Shown one piece after another: positions 18,475-27,919 of a stretch of DNA of 64,000 bases. The notes beneath the pieces are model-generated. The model searched no databases. It was not told the DNA's origin and worked only from the letters and a program-made list of their open reading frames with translations. Made by a program: the position numbers and the translations under genes. The number at the start of each line of letters is the position of its first letter. Position 1 is the first letter of the stretch. This stretch comes from Polaribacter glomeratus (GTDB lineage: Bacteria; Bacteroidota; Bacteroidia; Flavobacteriales; Flavobacteriaceae): NCBI RefSeq assembly GCF_002954665.1, contig NZ_MSCM01000001.1, positions 928,362 through 992,361 of the forward strand, written 5' to 3'.

Positions 18475-20682
18475 TTGAGTAAAAATATTTCAGACAAAAC
18501 ATTACAAGATTTAGAGTTTTCAACGGTTTTACTGCACGTTTCACAATTTTGTTTAACTGGCTTAGGAAAAGAAAAAGTTTTAGAGATAAAACCAATTCAC
18601 AATAAAAAGGAGTTAATTAAAGAACTTTTTTTAGTTGATGAATATTTGACTTCTTTTACAAGTGAAAACAGAATACCTAATCATAATTTTGATAACATTA
18701 TAGAAAGTGTAAAACGGTTAGCTATAGAAAATAGTTTTATAGAAACGGAAGCCTTTTTAAAAATAGCAACTACTTCACTTACTGTAAATGAGTTGATTAA
18801 ATTTTTTAGAAAGTTTCAAATTCAGTTTCCTACTTTTTACAAACTCTCTAATGAAATTGAATTCACTACTTATATAGATGATGAAATTAAAAAAATTATT
18901 GATATTTCTGGTGATGTAAAAAATAATGCGTCATCTGTTTTAAAGCAAGTTCGAAGAGATATTAACAACGTTCGCGGAAAAATTGGCGCAAGTTTTACAA
19001 ATGCTTTGTCCAAGTCTATTTCTGCAGGATATTTAGATGATATTAAAGAAACTGTGGTTGATAACCAAAGAGTTTTAGCAGTTTCTGCAATGCATAGAAG
19101 AAAAGTTGCCGGTAGTTTACTCGGTGCTTCAAAGTCTGGTAATATCGTTTATATTGCTCCCGAAGCTACATTAGCTTACAGCAGAGAATATCAAAATTTA
19201 ATATATGAGGAAAAGCAAGAAATTGTAAAAATTTTACGTGCTTTGGCAAATACTATTCGCCCTTTTGTATCTTTATTAAGAGAATATGTTACTTTTTTAA
19301 TTCATGCGGATGCTATTGGTGCAAAAGGAAAGTATGCACAAGAAATGAATGCAATTTTGCCAAAAATATCTAAAGAGAAAAGGATATTTTTTAAGAATGC
19401 CTACCATCCCATTTTATGGAAAAAAAATAAGAAACAAAATTTACATACGGTTGCACAAACTATAGAATTAAACGAAAAACAGCAAATTATTGTTATATCT
19501 GGTCCTAATGCTGGTGGAAAAAGTATCACTTTAAAAACGATTGGTTTATTGCAAATTATGTTTCAAAGTGGAATTTTAATTCCTGTTGATGAACGCAGCG
19601 AAACCTATATTTTTGATGCCGTGTTAACAGATATTGGAGACAATCAATCTATTGAAAATCAACTAAGTACATATAGTTATCGTTTAAAAAACATGCGTGA
19701 TTTTTTACGTAGATGTAATGAAAACACGTTGTTTTTAATTGATGAATTTGGTACTGGTTCTGACCCTGAATTAGGAGGTGCATTGGCAGAAATTTTCTTG
19801 GAGGAGTTTTACGAGAAAAAAGCATTCGGAATTATAACAACTCATTACTCAAATTTAAAAGTTTTAGCAAATGAATTAGAGAATGTTACGAATGCAAATA
19901 TGCAGTTTGATGAGCGTTCTTTAGAGCCTTTGTATCGACTATTTGTTGGTCAAGCTGGTAGTTCTTTTACGTTTGAAGTTGCGCAGAAAAACGGAATTCC
20001 TTTTAGTATTATCAACAAAGCAAAAAAACGCGTAGAAACTGAAAAAATACGTTTAGACAAAACAATTTCAAATTTACAAAAAGAACGAAATAGACTTCAA
20101 AAAAACTCTGAAAGCCTAGAAAAACAAAAAATAAAAGGTTTAGAACATCTTAATAATTTACAGGAAAAAGAAGAACGCATTCAGGATAAATTATCTGGTT
20201 TTCAAGAATTGTATGATAAAAATCAAAAAATGTTGTCATTAGGAAGAAAGACAAATGAGTTATTAAATAAATATTTTCAAACCAATAATAAGAAAGAATT
20301 AACCACTAATTTCAATAAGTGGGTAAGTGATGAAAAAGTAAAACATTTAAAGAAAACGCCACAAATTCCTACTACAAAATCACAAAAACAACAGGCTAAA
20401 ATTGTAGAGAAACAACTACAACAGGTTATTAAAAAGGTAGAAAAAGAAGTTTTAGATAAAGTCGTAGAAGTTAGGCAAGAGAAAAAAGTGGAAGCAGCTA
20501 AAATTGCTAAGGAAAAATCTGAATACAATTATCAAATTAACGATAAAGTGCGTATAATAGACTCTAATTCGGTTGGTACTATTGATAAAATAGACAAGAA
20601 AAGTGTAACGATTAATTACGGTTTCTTTACAACAAAAACCTCTGTTAATAAATTAGAGTTGGTTGAAAAAGCTAAAAAGTAA
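18475..20682 (+). CDS. mutS2: MutS2 family ATPase/endonuclease, lacking an Smr domain
   Basis: 735 residues. The start is a TTG giving MSKNISDKTLQDLEF, the usual MutS2 N-terminus, with no better ATG nearby. The core and clamp regions are followed by the ABC-type ATPase with Walker A GPNAGGKS (343-350), Walker B FLIDEFGTGSDP and the MutS signature. A long coiled coil (about 520-690) precedes a short beta C-terminal domain (DKVRIIDSNSVGTIDKI). The C-terminal Smr nuclease domain of Bacillus-type MutS2 is absent. MutS2 proteins act on recombination intermediates and, in Bacillus, on collided ribosomes; which of these applies here is not known. It follows the LytTR gene by 12 bases and is convergent with aconitase. 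Confidence 0.9.
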   Translation: MSKNISDKTLQDLEFSTVLLHVSQFCLTGLGKEKVLEIKPIHNKKELIKELFLVDEYLTSFTSENRIPNHNFDNIIESVKRLAIENSFIETEAFLKIATTSLTVNELIKFFRKFQIQFPTFYKLSNEIEFTTYIDDEIKKIIDISGDVKNNASSVLKQVRRDINNVRGKIGASFTNALSKSISAGYLDDIKETVVDNQRVLAVSAMHRRKVAGSLLGASKSGNIVYIAPEATLAYSREYQNLIYEEKQEIVKILRALANTIRPFVSLLREYVTFLIHADAIGAKGKYAQEMNAILPKISKEKRIFFKNAYHPILWKKNKKQNLHTVAQTIELNEKQQIIVISGPNAGGKSITLKTIGLLQIMFQSGILIPVDERSETYIFDAVLTDIGDNQSIENQLSTYSYRLKNMRDFLRRCNENTLFLIDEFGTGSDPELGGALAEIFLEEFYEKKAFGIITTHYSNLKVLANELENVTNANMQFDERSLEPLYRLFVGQAGSSFTFEVAQKNGIPFSIINKAKKRVETEKIRLDKTISNLQKERNRLQKNSESLEKQKIKGLEHLNNLQEKEERIQDKLSGFQELYDKNQKMLSLGRKTNELLNKYFQTNNKKELTTNFNKWVSDEKVKHLKKTPQIPTTKSQKQQAKIVEKQLQQVIKKVEKEVLDKVVEVRQEKKVEAAKIAKEKSEYNYQINDKVRIIDSNSVGTIDKIDKKSVTINYGFFTTKTSVNKLELVEKAKK

Positions 20683-20913
20683 CTTTTGAATATGATCATT
20701 TTATATGATTTTGGAATCTTATTTAAATATCTTTTATCGTAAGCTTAAGCTTGTAAAGCATATTTTAATTAGGTCTAAGCATTAAAAAGTGTTTGCTGTA
20801 AAAAAGATTGTAAAATAAAAGCTAAGAAGATTTAGATAGTAAATATAATAAGTTTAAAAGTTATTATTTAGTTATTTCTGTAGTAGTTTAAAAACTAAAT
20901 TTTAGTTTATAGT

Positions 20914-20948
20914 AAAAAAAAATCCTGAATTTCTTCAGGATTTTTTTT
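20914..20948. terminator. bidirectional intrinsic terminator
   Basis: A 9-bp stem aatcctgaa/ttcaggatt is flanked by A and T runs on both sides, between the convergent mutS2 and aconitase genes. The rest of 20683-20913 is AT-rich with nothing recognised. Confidence 0.85.
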
Positions 20949-20965
20949 ATATAAAATAATGTTTT

Positions 20966-23233
20966 TTAAGCATTTTGCTTTTTGATTAAATTTAAAGCAG
21001 AACCTTCATTATACCATTCAATCTGTCCTTGATTGTACGTATGATTTGCAATAATTAAATCTTTACTTCCATCAGCATGAACAGCTTCTATAGTTAAAGG
21101 TTTGCCTGGAGCAAATTCATTTAAATCAATAAAGTTGAATGTATCATCTTCTTGAATTAAATCGTAATCAGCCTCATTAGCGAAAGTTAAACCTAACATT
21201 CCTTGTTTTTTAAGGTTTGTTTCATGGATTCTAGCAAAAGATTTTACTAAAACAGCAGCAACACCTAAATGGCGAGGCTCCATAGCAGCATGTTCTCTAG
21301 ACGAACCTTCACCGTAATTATGATCTCCAACAACAATTGTTTTAATACCTGCAGCTTTGTATGCTCTGGCCGTTTTTGGCACAGCATCAAAGTCACCATT
21401 TAACTGACTTTTTACAAAGTTAGTTTTCATGTTATACGCGTTTACAGCACCAATTAAACAGTTATTAGAAATATTATCTAAATGTCCTCTATAACGCAAC
21501 CATGGTCCAGCCATAGAAATATGGTCTGTTGTACATTTACCATGCGCTTTTATTAATAATTTTGCACCAGAAATATCATTTCCAATCGGTGTAAAAGGCT
21601 CTAATAATTGTAATCTTTCTGATGCTTCATCCACTTTAATTTCAACGCTACTTCCGTCTTCTTCAGGTGCTAAATAACCATCATCTTTTACTTCAAAACC
21701 CTTTGGAGGTAATTCCCATCCTGTAGGTTCGTCTAACATTACTTCTTCACCGTCTTTGTTGATTAGTTTATCCGTCATCGGGTTAAAATCTAATCGACCA
21801 GCAATAGTAATAGCAGCAACCATTTCTGGCGATGCAACAAATGCATGCGTATTTGGGTTACCATCTGCACGTTTTGCGAAATTTCTATTAAATGAGTGGA
21901 TAATTGAATTTTTTGGTGCATTTTTAGGATCATCGTAACGTGCCCATTGACCAATACAAGGTCCACAAGCATTTGTAAAGATAGTTGCTCCTAACGCTTC
22001 AAATGTTCCTAAAATACCATCTCTTTCTGTTGTGTATCTTACTTTTTCAGAACCTGGATTAATTCCAAATTCAGCTTTAATTCCTAAACCTTTATCAATA
22101 GCTTGTTGCGCAATAGAAGCTGCTCTTGATAAATCTTCGTAAGATGAATTTGTACAAGAACCTATTAAACCCCATTCTACTTTAAGCGGCCAATCGTTTT
22201 TATTTGCAATAGCAGTCATATCAGAACCTACTTTTGTAGATAAATCTGGTGTAAAAGGTCCGTTTAATAAAGGCCCTAATTCTGATAAATTTATTTCGAT
22301 TACTTGGTCAAAATATAATTCTGGATTTGCATATACATCGGCATCACCTGTTAAATATTCTTTTACTTTGTTTGCTGCATCAGCAACATCACTTCTATCT
22401 GTAGCACGTAAATAACGTTCCATAGAATCATCATAACCAAAAGTAGAAGTGGTTGCACCAATTTCTGCACCCATGTTACAAATTGTACCTTTACCTGTAC
22501 AAGACATTCCTGTTGCACCTGGACCAAAATATTCTACAATTGCACCTGTTCCTCCTTTAACAGTTAAAATATCTGCTACTTTTAAAATAACATCTTTTGG
22601 TGCAGTCCAACCAGAAAGTTTTCCAGTTAACTTTACACCTATTAATTTTGGAAACTTTAATTCCCAAGCCATTCCTGCCATTACATCAACAGCATCTGCG
22701 CCACCAACACCAATTGCAACCATACCTAATCCTCCTGCATTTACTGTATGAGAATCTGTACCAATCATCATTCCTCCTGGAAATGCATAATTTTCTAAAA
22801 CAACTTGATGAATAATTCCTGCTCCTGGTTTCCAGAAACCTAAACCATATTTATTAGAAACGGATTCTAAAAAATTAAAAACCTCGTTACTTGTATTTAA
22901 AGCTGTCTGTAAATCTGTAGACGCTCCGTTTTTAGCTTGTATTAAATGATCACAATGTGTTGTAGTAGGTACTGCAACTTTTGTTTTACCAGCTTGCATA
23001 AATTGCAGTAATGCCATTTGTGCTGTTGCATCTTGTAGTGCAATTCTGTCTGGAGCAAAATCTACATAATCTTTTCCTCTAACAAATGCTTTTTGAGGAG
23101 TTCCGTCCCATAAGTGAGAATATAAAATTTTCTCAGCAAGCGTTAAAGGTTTACCTGTAATTTTACGAGCAGCATCTACACGTTCTGACATAGTAGCATA
23201 AACTTGCTTAATCATTTCAATATCGAAAGCCAT
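20966..23233 (-). CDS. acn: aconitate hydratase (mitochondrial-type)
   Basis: 755 residues. This TCA-cycle enzyme interconverts citrate and isocitrate with a [4Fe-4S] cluster. Cluster ligands are Cys360 (GSCTNSS), Cys423 and Cys426 (ACGPCIG); the 63 and 3 residue spacing equals that of mitochondrial aconitase. Other family marks are [23 protein letters not shown] and the C-terminal swivel domain with [12 protein letters not shown]. The start [15 protein letters not shown] is well placed behind a promoter (TTG, 22 bases, TAACTTTG). It is monocistronic, between mutS2 (convergent) and rnpB. Confidence 0.97.
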   Translation of the reverse strand: MAFDIEMIKQVYATMSERVDAARKITGKPLTLAEKILYSHLWDGTPQKAFVRGKDYVDFAPDRIALQDATAQMALLQFMQAGKTKVAVPTTTHCDHLIQAKNGASTDLQTALNTSNEVFNFLESVSNKYGLGFWKPGAGIIHQVVLENYAFPGGMMIGTDSHTVNAGGLGMVAIGVGGADAVDVMAGMAWELKFPKLIGVKLTGKLSGWTAPKDVILKVADILTVKGGTGAIVEYFGPGATGMSCTGKGTICNMGAEIGATTSTFGYDDSMERYLRATDRSDVADAANKVKEYLTGDADVYANPELYFDQVIEINLSELGPLLNGPFTPDLSTKVGSDMTAIANKNDWPLKVEWGLIGSCTNSSYEDLSRAASIAQQAIDKGLGIKAEFGINPGSEKVRYTTERDGILGTFEALGATIFTNACGPCIGQWARYDDPKNAPKNSIIHSFNRNFAKRADGNPNTHAFVASPEMVAAITIAGRLDFNPMTDKLINKDGEEVMLDEPTGWELPPKGFEVKDDGYLAPEEDGSSVEIKVDEASERLQLLEPFTPIGNDISGAKLLIKAHGKCTTDHISMAGPWLRYRGHLDNISNNCLIGAVNAYNMKTNFVKSQLNGDFDAVPKTARAYKAAGIKTIVVGDHNYGEGSSREHAAMEPRHLGVAAVLVKSFARIHETNLKKQGMLGLTFANEADYDLIQEDDTFNFIDLNEFAPGKPLTIEAVHADGSKDLIIANHTYNQGQIEWYNEGSALNLIKKQNA

Positions 23234-23266
23234 ATTATAAATAAGTTTTTAAAATTTGTATATACA

Positions 23267-23299
23267 CAAAGTTACAGTAATAATATCAATTTTAAACAA
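23267..23299 (-). promoter_or_regulatory. predicted promoter of the aconitase gene
   Basis: On the reverse strand, TTG (23297-23299) is followed after 22 bases by TAACTTTG (23267-23274), a full match to the Bacteroidetes -7 consensus TAnnTTTG. It lies about 33 bases before the ATG. Confidence 0.55.
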
Positions 23300-23420
23300 T
23301 AAATAATAGATTGCTTTAATTAATGAATAAATAAAAGCGATTTTAAAAATCACTAAGATAAATTCAAAGAAAACAGATTATTTGAAGTTTTTTATGCGAA
23401 TTTGATAAAAAAAATAAAAA

Positions 23421-23723
23421 AAGCAGACTTGTAAGCCGAATTCTGTTCCTTAACGTAAGGTTCTTATCATTTATCTAGTTCTAAAATTACTCTTAGAATC
23501 TATCTGCCTACCCTTTAGAATCGAGCGAGTAGCCCTCAAGCTCTAATTTACATGGCATTGCACCTCATAGAGTTTACCTGGTTTCACTACAGCCGAACTG
23601 TACTTGCTTTCTGTTGCACTTGTCCTCAACTTACGTTGGACGGATGTTATCCGCTATGATTACTCTCTGGTGTCCGGACTTTCCTCCCTGAATCAAGTTC
23701 AGAGCGATAAGATAAGTCTGCTT
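23421..23723 (-). ncRNA. rnpB: RNase P RNA (bacterial type A)
   Basis: On the reverse strand the sequence begins aagcagacttatctt, contains the universal gaggaaagtccgg motif near the 5' end, has the cagaattcggcttac element near the 3' end, and the terminal arms aagcagactt/aagtctgctt pair to form P1. At about 303 nt it is on the short side for the class. It is the catalytic RNA that matures tRNA 5' ends. A T-rich tract follows the 3' end on the transcribed strand. Confidence 0.95.
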
Positions 23724-23751
23724 ATTTTATTTAAAAAAGAACTTTATTTTA

Positions 23752-23788
23752 TAAAAAACCCACTCAAAATAAAATTTTGAGTGGGAAA
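23752..23788 (-). terminator. intrinsic terminator of grpE-dnaJ
   Basis: A 12-bp stem cccactcaaaat/attttgagtggg, followed on the reverse strand by TTTTTT, lies downstream of dnaJ and upstream of rnpB. Confidence 0.8.
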
Positions 23789-23910
23789 ATTGCTATGAAA
23801 AAGAAAAAGTGTTATTGATTTCTCAACAACATTACAAATATATATTAAAATGATTTATAAAAAAACATATCTCTTAAAATATCTGCTATTTTTTCTATTT
23901 TTAACATGTA

Positions 23911-25050
23911 TTAAGAAAACATATCTTTTACTTTTTCAAAAAATGATTTATCTGATGTATTTGGATTTGGTGTAAAATTCTCGTTATCAGTCATTTTTTC
24001 AAAAAACTCTCTTTGTTCTTTATTTAACTCTTGTGGTGTCCAAACATTTGTATGAATTAAGAAATCTCCTGTTCCGTAACGTTCTATACTTGGTAAACCT
24101 TTTCCTTTTAATCTTAAAATTTTGCCAGACTGTGTGCCTGCATCAATTTTAATTTTAACTTTTCCAGAAACGGTATCAACTTCTCTACTAGTTCCTAAAA
24201 CTGCTTCAGAAAAATTGATGTACAAATCGTAATGAATATTAGTTCCTTCTCTTTTTAAGGTGTCATGTGGCACTTCTTCAATTAAAACTAATAAATCACC
24301 AGAAATAGAATTATTTCCAGGAGCATCATTTCCTTTTCCTCCTACTTTTAATTGAACACCTTCGGTTACACCTGCAGGAATATTAATTGAAACAGTTTCC
24401 TCTTTTACAATTAAACCTTGATCATCTGCACCACTTGGTTTACTACTTATTATTTCTCCAGCTCCAGAACAAGTGCTACAAGTAGTTGCAGTTTGCATTC
24501 TACCTAAAATTGTGTTTGTAACGCGCATCTGTTGACCAGAACCGTTACAAGTTGTACACGTTTTATATTTTACGCCATCTGCTTGTACTTTTCTACGAAC
24601 TTTGACTTTCTTTTCTACTCCTTTTGCAATTTCTTCTAAAGTAAGTTTTACACGGATGCGCATGTTACTTCCTTTAACTCTTGCTTGTCTTTGGCCACCA
24701 CCTCCGAAACCGCCAAAACCGCCTCCGAAACCGCCTCCACCATTACCAAAAATATCTCCAAATTGGCTAAAAATATCGTCCATGTTCATTCCGCCACCAC
24801 CAAAGCCTCCGCCTCCTTGTGGTCCTTCAAAACCTGCATGACCATATTGATCGTATCGAGCTTTTTTATTGTCATCACTCAGAATTTCGTACGCTTCTGC
24901 TGCTTTTTTAAAATTGTCTTCAGCAGTTTTGTCATCTGGATTTTTATCTGGATGGTATTTGATTGCCATTTTTCTATATCCTTTCTTAATTTCAGCTTGT
25001 GTAGCCGATTTAGAAATTCCTAATACTTCGTAAAAGTCTTGTTTTGCCAT
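23911..25050 (-). CDS. dnaJ: chaperone DnaJ (Hsp40) with a half-sized zinc-finger region
   Basis: 379 residues. The J domain has HPD at 33-35, followed by a Gly/Phe-rich region (GGGGFGGG repeats, about 76-120). The cysteine-rich region contains only two CxxCxGxG motifs (CTTCNGSG and CSTCSGAG) instead of four, so one zinc site at most is expected. C-terminal peptide-binding domains follow. DnaJ stimulates the DnaK ATPase and delivers unfolded clients. Reduced cysteine sets are, as far as I recall, common in Flavobacteriia. The gene is 68 bases downstream of grpE and probably co-transcribed. Confidence 0.96.
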   Translation of the reverse strand: MAKQDFYEVLGISKSATQAEIKKGYRKMAIKYHPDKNPDDKTAEDNFKKAAEAYEILSDDNKKARYDQYGHAGFEGPQGGGGFGGGGMNMDDIFSQFGDIFGNGGGGFGGGFGGFGGGGQRQARVKGSNMRIRVKLTLEEIAKGVEKKVKVRRKVQADGVKYKTCTTCNGSGQQMRVTNTILGRMQTATTCSTCSGAGEIISSKPSGADDQGLIVKEETVSINIPAGVTEGVQLKVGGKGNDAPGNNSISGDLLVLIEEVPHDTLKREGTNIHYDLYINFSEAVLGTSREVDTVSGKVKIKIDAGTQSGKILRLKGKGLPSIERYGTGDFLIHTNVWTPQELNKEQREFFEKMTDNENFTPNPNTSDKSFFEKVKDMFS

Positions 25051-25118
25051 TTTTTTATTTCAATTATCAATTAACAGTAATCAAAGATCAGTGGTAATTG
25101 TACATTGTTGATTGTAAT

Positions 25119-25667
25119 TTACTGTCCGATAATTACTTTTGGGTAACGTATAATTTTAGTACCTAATTGATATCCGCTTTCTACACAATCAATTATTTTT
25201 CCCTTTAAATCTTCTGTTGGAGCAGGGATTTGAGTAATTGCTTCGTGAAATTCTGCGTTAAAAACGTCTCCTTGTTTGGTTTCTATTTTTGATAATCCTT
25301 TTTGCTCTAAAGTATTATACAATTTTTGATAAATTAATAAAACGCCTTTTCTTACCTCTTCTGCTTCAGTATCTTCTTCGATATGTGCCAAGGCACGTTC
25401 AAAATCATCAACAACTGGCAGTAAAGATGTCATTAATTCCTGTCCAGCAGTTTTAAATAACTCAATACGTTCTTTAGAAGTTCTTTTTTTATAGTTTTCA
25501 AATTCTGCAAAAAGACGTAAAAACTTGTCTTTTTCTGCTTGAATTATTTCTTCTGAAGTAAGTTCTTCTTTTACAATTTCTACTTCAACTTCTTGATTAT
25601 CTTCAATTTGAGCATTTTCTTGCTCATTTACTGTTTGCTCTTCTATTATATCTTCTTTCTTACTCAT
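25119..25667 (-). CDS. grpE: nucleotide exchange factor GrpE
   Basis: 182 residues from the ATG chosen here (MSKKEDIIEEQ). A longer frame reaches a TTG at 25721, but that start lies in the arm of the murA terminator and adds 18 residues unlike GrpE. The N-terminal third is an acidic coiled coil (EDNQEVEVEIVKEE), followed by the long dimer helix (FLRLFAEFENYKKRTSKER) and the C-terminal beta domain (GDVFNAEFHEAITQIP ... IIDCVESGYQLGTKIIRYPKVIIGQ). GrpE releases ADP from DnaK and works with the DnaJ encoded downstream. Confidence 0.95.
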   Translation of the reverse strand: MSKKEDIIEEQTVNEQENAQIEDNQEVEVEIVKEELTSEEIIQAEKDKFLRLFAEFENYKKRTSKERIELFKTAGQELMTSLLPVVDDFERALAHIEEDTEAEEVRKGVLLIYQKLYNTLEQKGLSKIETKQGDVFNAEFHEAITQIPAPTEDLKGKIIDCVESGYQLGTKIIRYPKVIIGQ

Positions 25668-25719
25668 TTCTTTGTAATCGTTAAATTCTAAATCATTTAT
25701 TTGCAAAAATGTTGCCAAC

Positions 25720-25752
25720 AAAAAAATAGTGTCAAACTGACACTATTTTTTT
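25720..25752 (-). terminator. intrinsic terminator of DUF4290-murA
   Basis: An 8-bp core stem tagtgtca/tgacacta with 3-base loop, extended by A/T runs on both sides, lies between murA and grpE. Confidence 0.75.
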
Positions 25753-25780
25753 ATTCTAAAAAACTGAATTATGTTAAGTA

Positions 25781-27091
25781 TTAATCTTCTATTCTTTCAA
25801 TTTTAGCACCAATAGATTTTAAACGTGCTTCAATATTTTCATAACCTCTATCTATTTGTTCAATATTATTAATAATACTGGTTCCTTTTGCAGACAAAGC
25901 AGCTATCAATAAAGAAATACCCGCTCTAATATCTGGTGAAGTCATTTTTGTTGCTTTTAATTTTGATTGATGATCTAACCCAATCACGGTTGCTCTGTGA
26001 GGATCGCACAAAATAACTTTCGCGCCCATGTCAATTAATTTATCAACAAAAAATAAACGGCTTTCAAACATTTTTTGATGTATTAAAACAGTTCCTTTAG
26101 CTTGCGTAGCGATTACTAAAACAATACTCAACAAATCTGGTGTAAAACCAGGCCAAGGTGCATCTGCAACTGTTAAAACAGAACCATCTATATAGTTTTG
26201 AATTTCGTATGATTTTTGAGCAGGAATATAAATATCATCATTTCTTTTTTCAAATTTGATACCGAGTTTACGAAACACATTCGGAATTTGTCCAAGGTTT
26301 TCCCAACTAACATCTTTTATTGTTAATTCAGATTGTGTCATTACTGCAACACCAATCCAAGAACCAATTTCAATCATATCTGGTAAAACAGTGTGTTCAC
26401 ATCCGCCTAAATATTTTACTCCTTCAATAATTAACAAATTAGAACCAACGCCAGAAATTTTTGCGCCCATAGAGTTCAACATTTTACATAATTGTTGAAT
26501 ATATGGTTCACAGGCTGCATTGTAAATTTCTGTAATACCCGTTGCCATTACAGCTGCCATTAAAATATTAGCAGTACCTGTAACAGATGCCTCATCTAAA
26601 AGCATTTTTGTACCAATTAATTCCTTTGATTCTACGCCATAAAAAGAGTCTTCTTTGTTGTATCTAAATTTTGCACCAAGGTTAATAAACCCTTCAAAAT
26701 GAGTATCTAATCTTCTTCTTCCTATTTTATCTCCTCCTGGTCGCGGAATATATCCTCTTCCAAATCGAGTTAATAATGGGCCAACTAACATAATAGAACC
26801 TCTTAAAGAACTACCATCTTTTTTAAAATCTTCTGATTCTAAGTACCCTAAATTAACTTCATCTGCTTGAAATGAATAAGAGTTTCTGCTTAATTTTTCT
26901 ACTTTAACACCTAATTCTCCCAAAATGAAAATTAGTTTATTAACATCTATAATATCTGGAACATTTTTTACTACTACTTTTTCTGGAGTTAATAAAACTG
27001 CGCAAAGTATTTGTAAAACTTCGTTTTTTGCTCCTTGTGGAGTTATTGTTCCACTTAATTTATGTCCGCCTTCAATTTTAAATGATGCCAT
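25781..27091 (-). CDS. murA: UDP-N-acetylglucosamine 1-carboxyvinyltransferase (MurA) with Asp at the catalytic Cys position
   Basis: 436 residues. MurA catalyses the first committed step of peptidoglycan synthesis, transferring enolpyruvate from PEP to UDP-GlcNAc. The two-domain EPSP-synthase-like fold is recognised from GGHKLSGTITPQGAKNE at the N-terminus and SPDIRAGISLLIAALSAKG near the C-terminus. The PEP loop reads RPGGDKIGRR, so residue 121 is Asp where E. coli has Cys115, the residue alkylated by fosfomycin. Enzymes with Asp here are active and fosfomycin-insensitive in other bacteria. It is 3 bases downstream of the DUF4290 gene and shares its transcript. Confidence 0.96.
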   Translation of the reverse strand: MASFKIEGGHKLSGTITPQGAKNEVLQILCAVLLTPEKVVVKNVPDIIDVNKLIFILGELGVKVEKLSRNSYSFQADEVNLGYLESEDFKKDGSSLRGSIMLVGPLLTRFGRGYIPRPGGDKIGRRRLDTHFEGFINLGAKFRYNKEDSFYGVESKELIGTKMLLDEASVTGTANILMAAVMATGITEIYNAACEPYIQQLCKMLNSMGAKISGVGSNLLIIEGVKYLGGCEHTVLPDMIEIGSWIGVAVMTQSELTIKDVSWENLGQIPNVFRKLGIKFEKRNDDIYIPAQKSYEIQNYIDGSVLTVADAPWPGFTPDLLSIVLVIATQAKGTVLIHQKMFESRLFFVDKLIDMGAKVILCDPHRATVIGLDHQSKLKATKMTSPDIRAGISLLIAALSAKGTSIINNIEQIDRGYENIEARLKSIGAKIERIED

Positions 27092-27094
27092 TAT

Positions 27095-27757
27095 TTATTG
27101 TCTTTTTCTACTTTTATGTTGATTATTGTGGGGTTTCTTGTAAGTCGTTTTTGTTGTATTCGACGTATTTTGTCCTTGAGAATTTCTTTTCTTTAATAAA
27201 TCTTTTGTTTCAGAAAGATCTTCGTCAGAATTTCTTAAATCTAACTTTCCATCAGACAAATCTAATAAATGTTTAAAAATTACATCATCATCCACTGTGT
27301 CTTTATTCCAATTTAAATAACATTTTTTCATGTGATTTGCTATCGAAAAAACCAATGCTTCTTTCATATCACCTTCTTCCCAACTTAAAGCAACATCGAT
27401 CATGGTTTGAATATTTTTACCATAATAACGATACTTAGAAGTCGATTTTGGATATGCTAATGGTTCTGGCTTTTCTTGCAACTCTTCTTTAGATGGCTGC
27501 GGATAAGGAGATTTTGCATCTAATTTAAACTCAGACATAATATATAACTGATCCCAAAGTTTGTGTTTAAAGTCTGGAACATCACGTAAATGTGGTTGTA
27601 AATTACCCATAACATCTACAATAGCTTTCGCCATTTCGTTGCGTTCTTCTGCGCTTTCTAATGCTACACAATGATTTACTAATTTTTGAACATGTCTGCC
27701 ATATTCTGGAATTATCATTAGTGGTCTCTCTGAATTGTATTCTAAATCGAATGTCAT
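27095..27757 (-). CDS. DUF4290 family protein
   Basis: 220 residues, soluble, with no signal peptide. The N-terminal MTFDLEYNSERPLMIIPEYGRHVQKLV is characteristic of DUF4290, a family largely restricted to Bacteroidetes. The C-terminal tail is basic and low in complexity (TTKTTYKKPHNNQHKSRKRQ), suggesting nucleic-acid or membrane contact, but no function is known to me. It is the first gene of a two-gene operon with murA (3-base gap), which hints at a link to cell-envelope growth. The start is the ATG at 27757 with no competing upstream frame. Confidence 0.88.
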   Translation of the reverse strand: MTFDLEYNSERPLMIIPEYGRHVQKLVNHCVALESAEERNEMAKAIVDVMGNLQPHLRDVPDFKHKLWDQLYIMSEFKLDAKSPYPQPSKEELQEKPEPLAYPKSTSKYRYYGKNIQTMIDVALSWEEGDMKEALVFSIANHMKKCYLNWNKDTVDDDVIFKHLLDLSDGKLDLRNSDEDLSETKDLLKKRNSQGQNTSNTTKTTYKKPHNNQHKSRKRQ

Positions 27758-27919
27758 CTATTTATTTTTTGTGAAGTAACTTAATTTTCAAATAACATTT
27801 AGAAAACTATAATTTAAGTTTCGTACTTATAAAACCTGACAAGTTTGTCCTTTTCTAAATTTATTGTTGCAAATTAATTAATTATTATCAATTACTTAGT
27901 ACTTATTACTTATTATTTA

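Noticed and set aside
24602..25023. Pro/Ser-rich plus-strand frames opposite dnaJ
   Set aside because: They are the complement of the Gly/Phe-rich coding region of dnaJ.
25668..25721. An 18-residue N-terminal extension of GrpE from a TTG
   Set aside because: The TTG lies in the stem of the murA terminator. The ATG at 25667 gives the usual MSKKE-type GrpE start.
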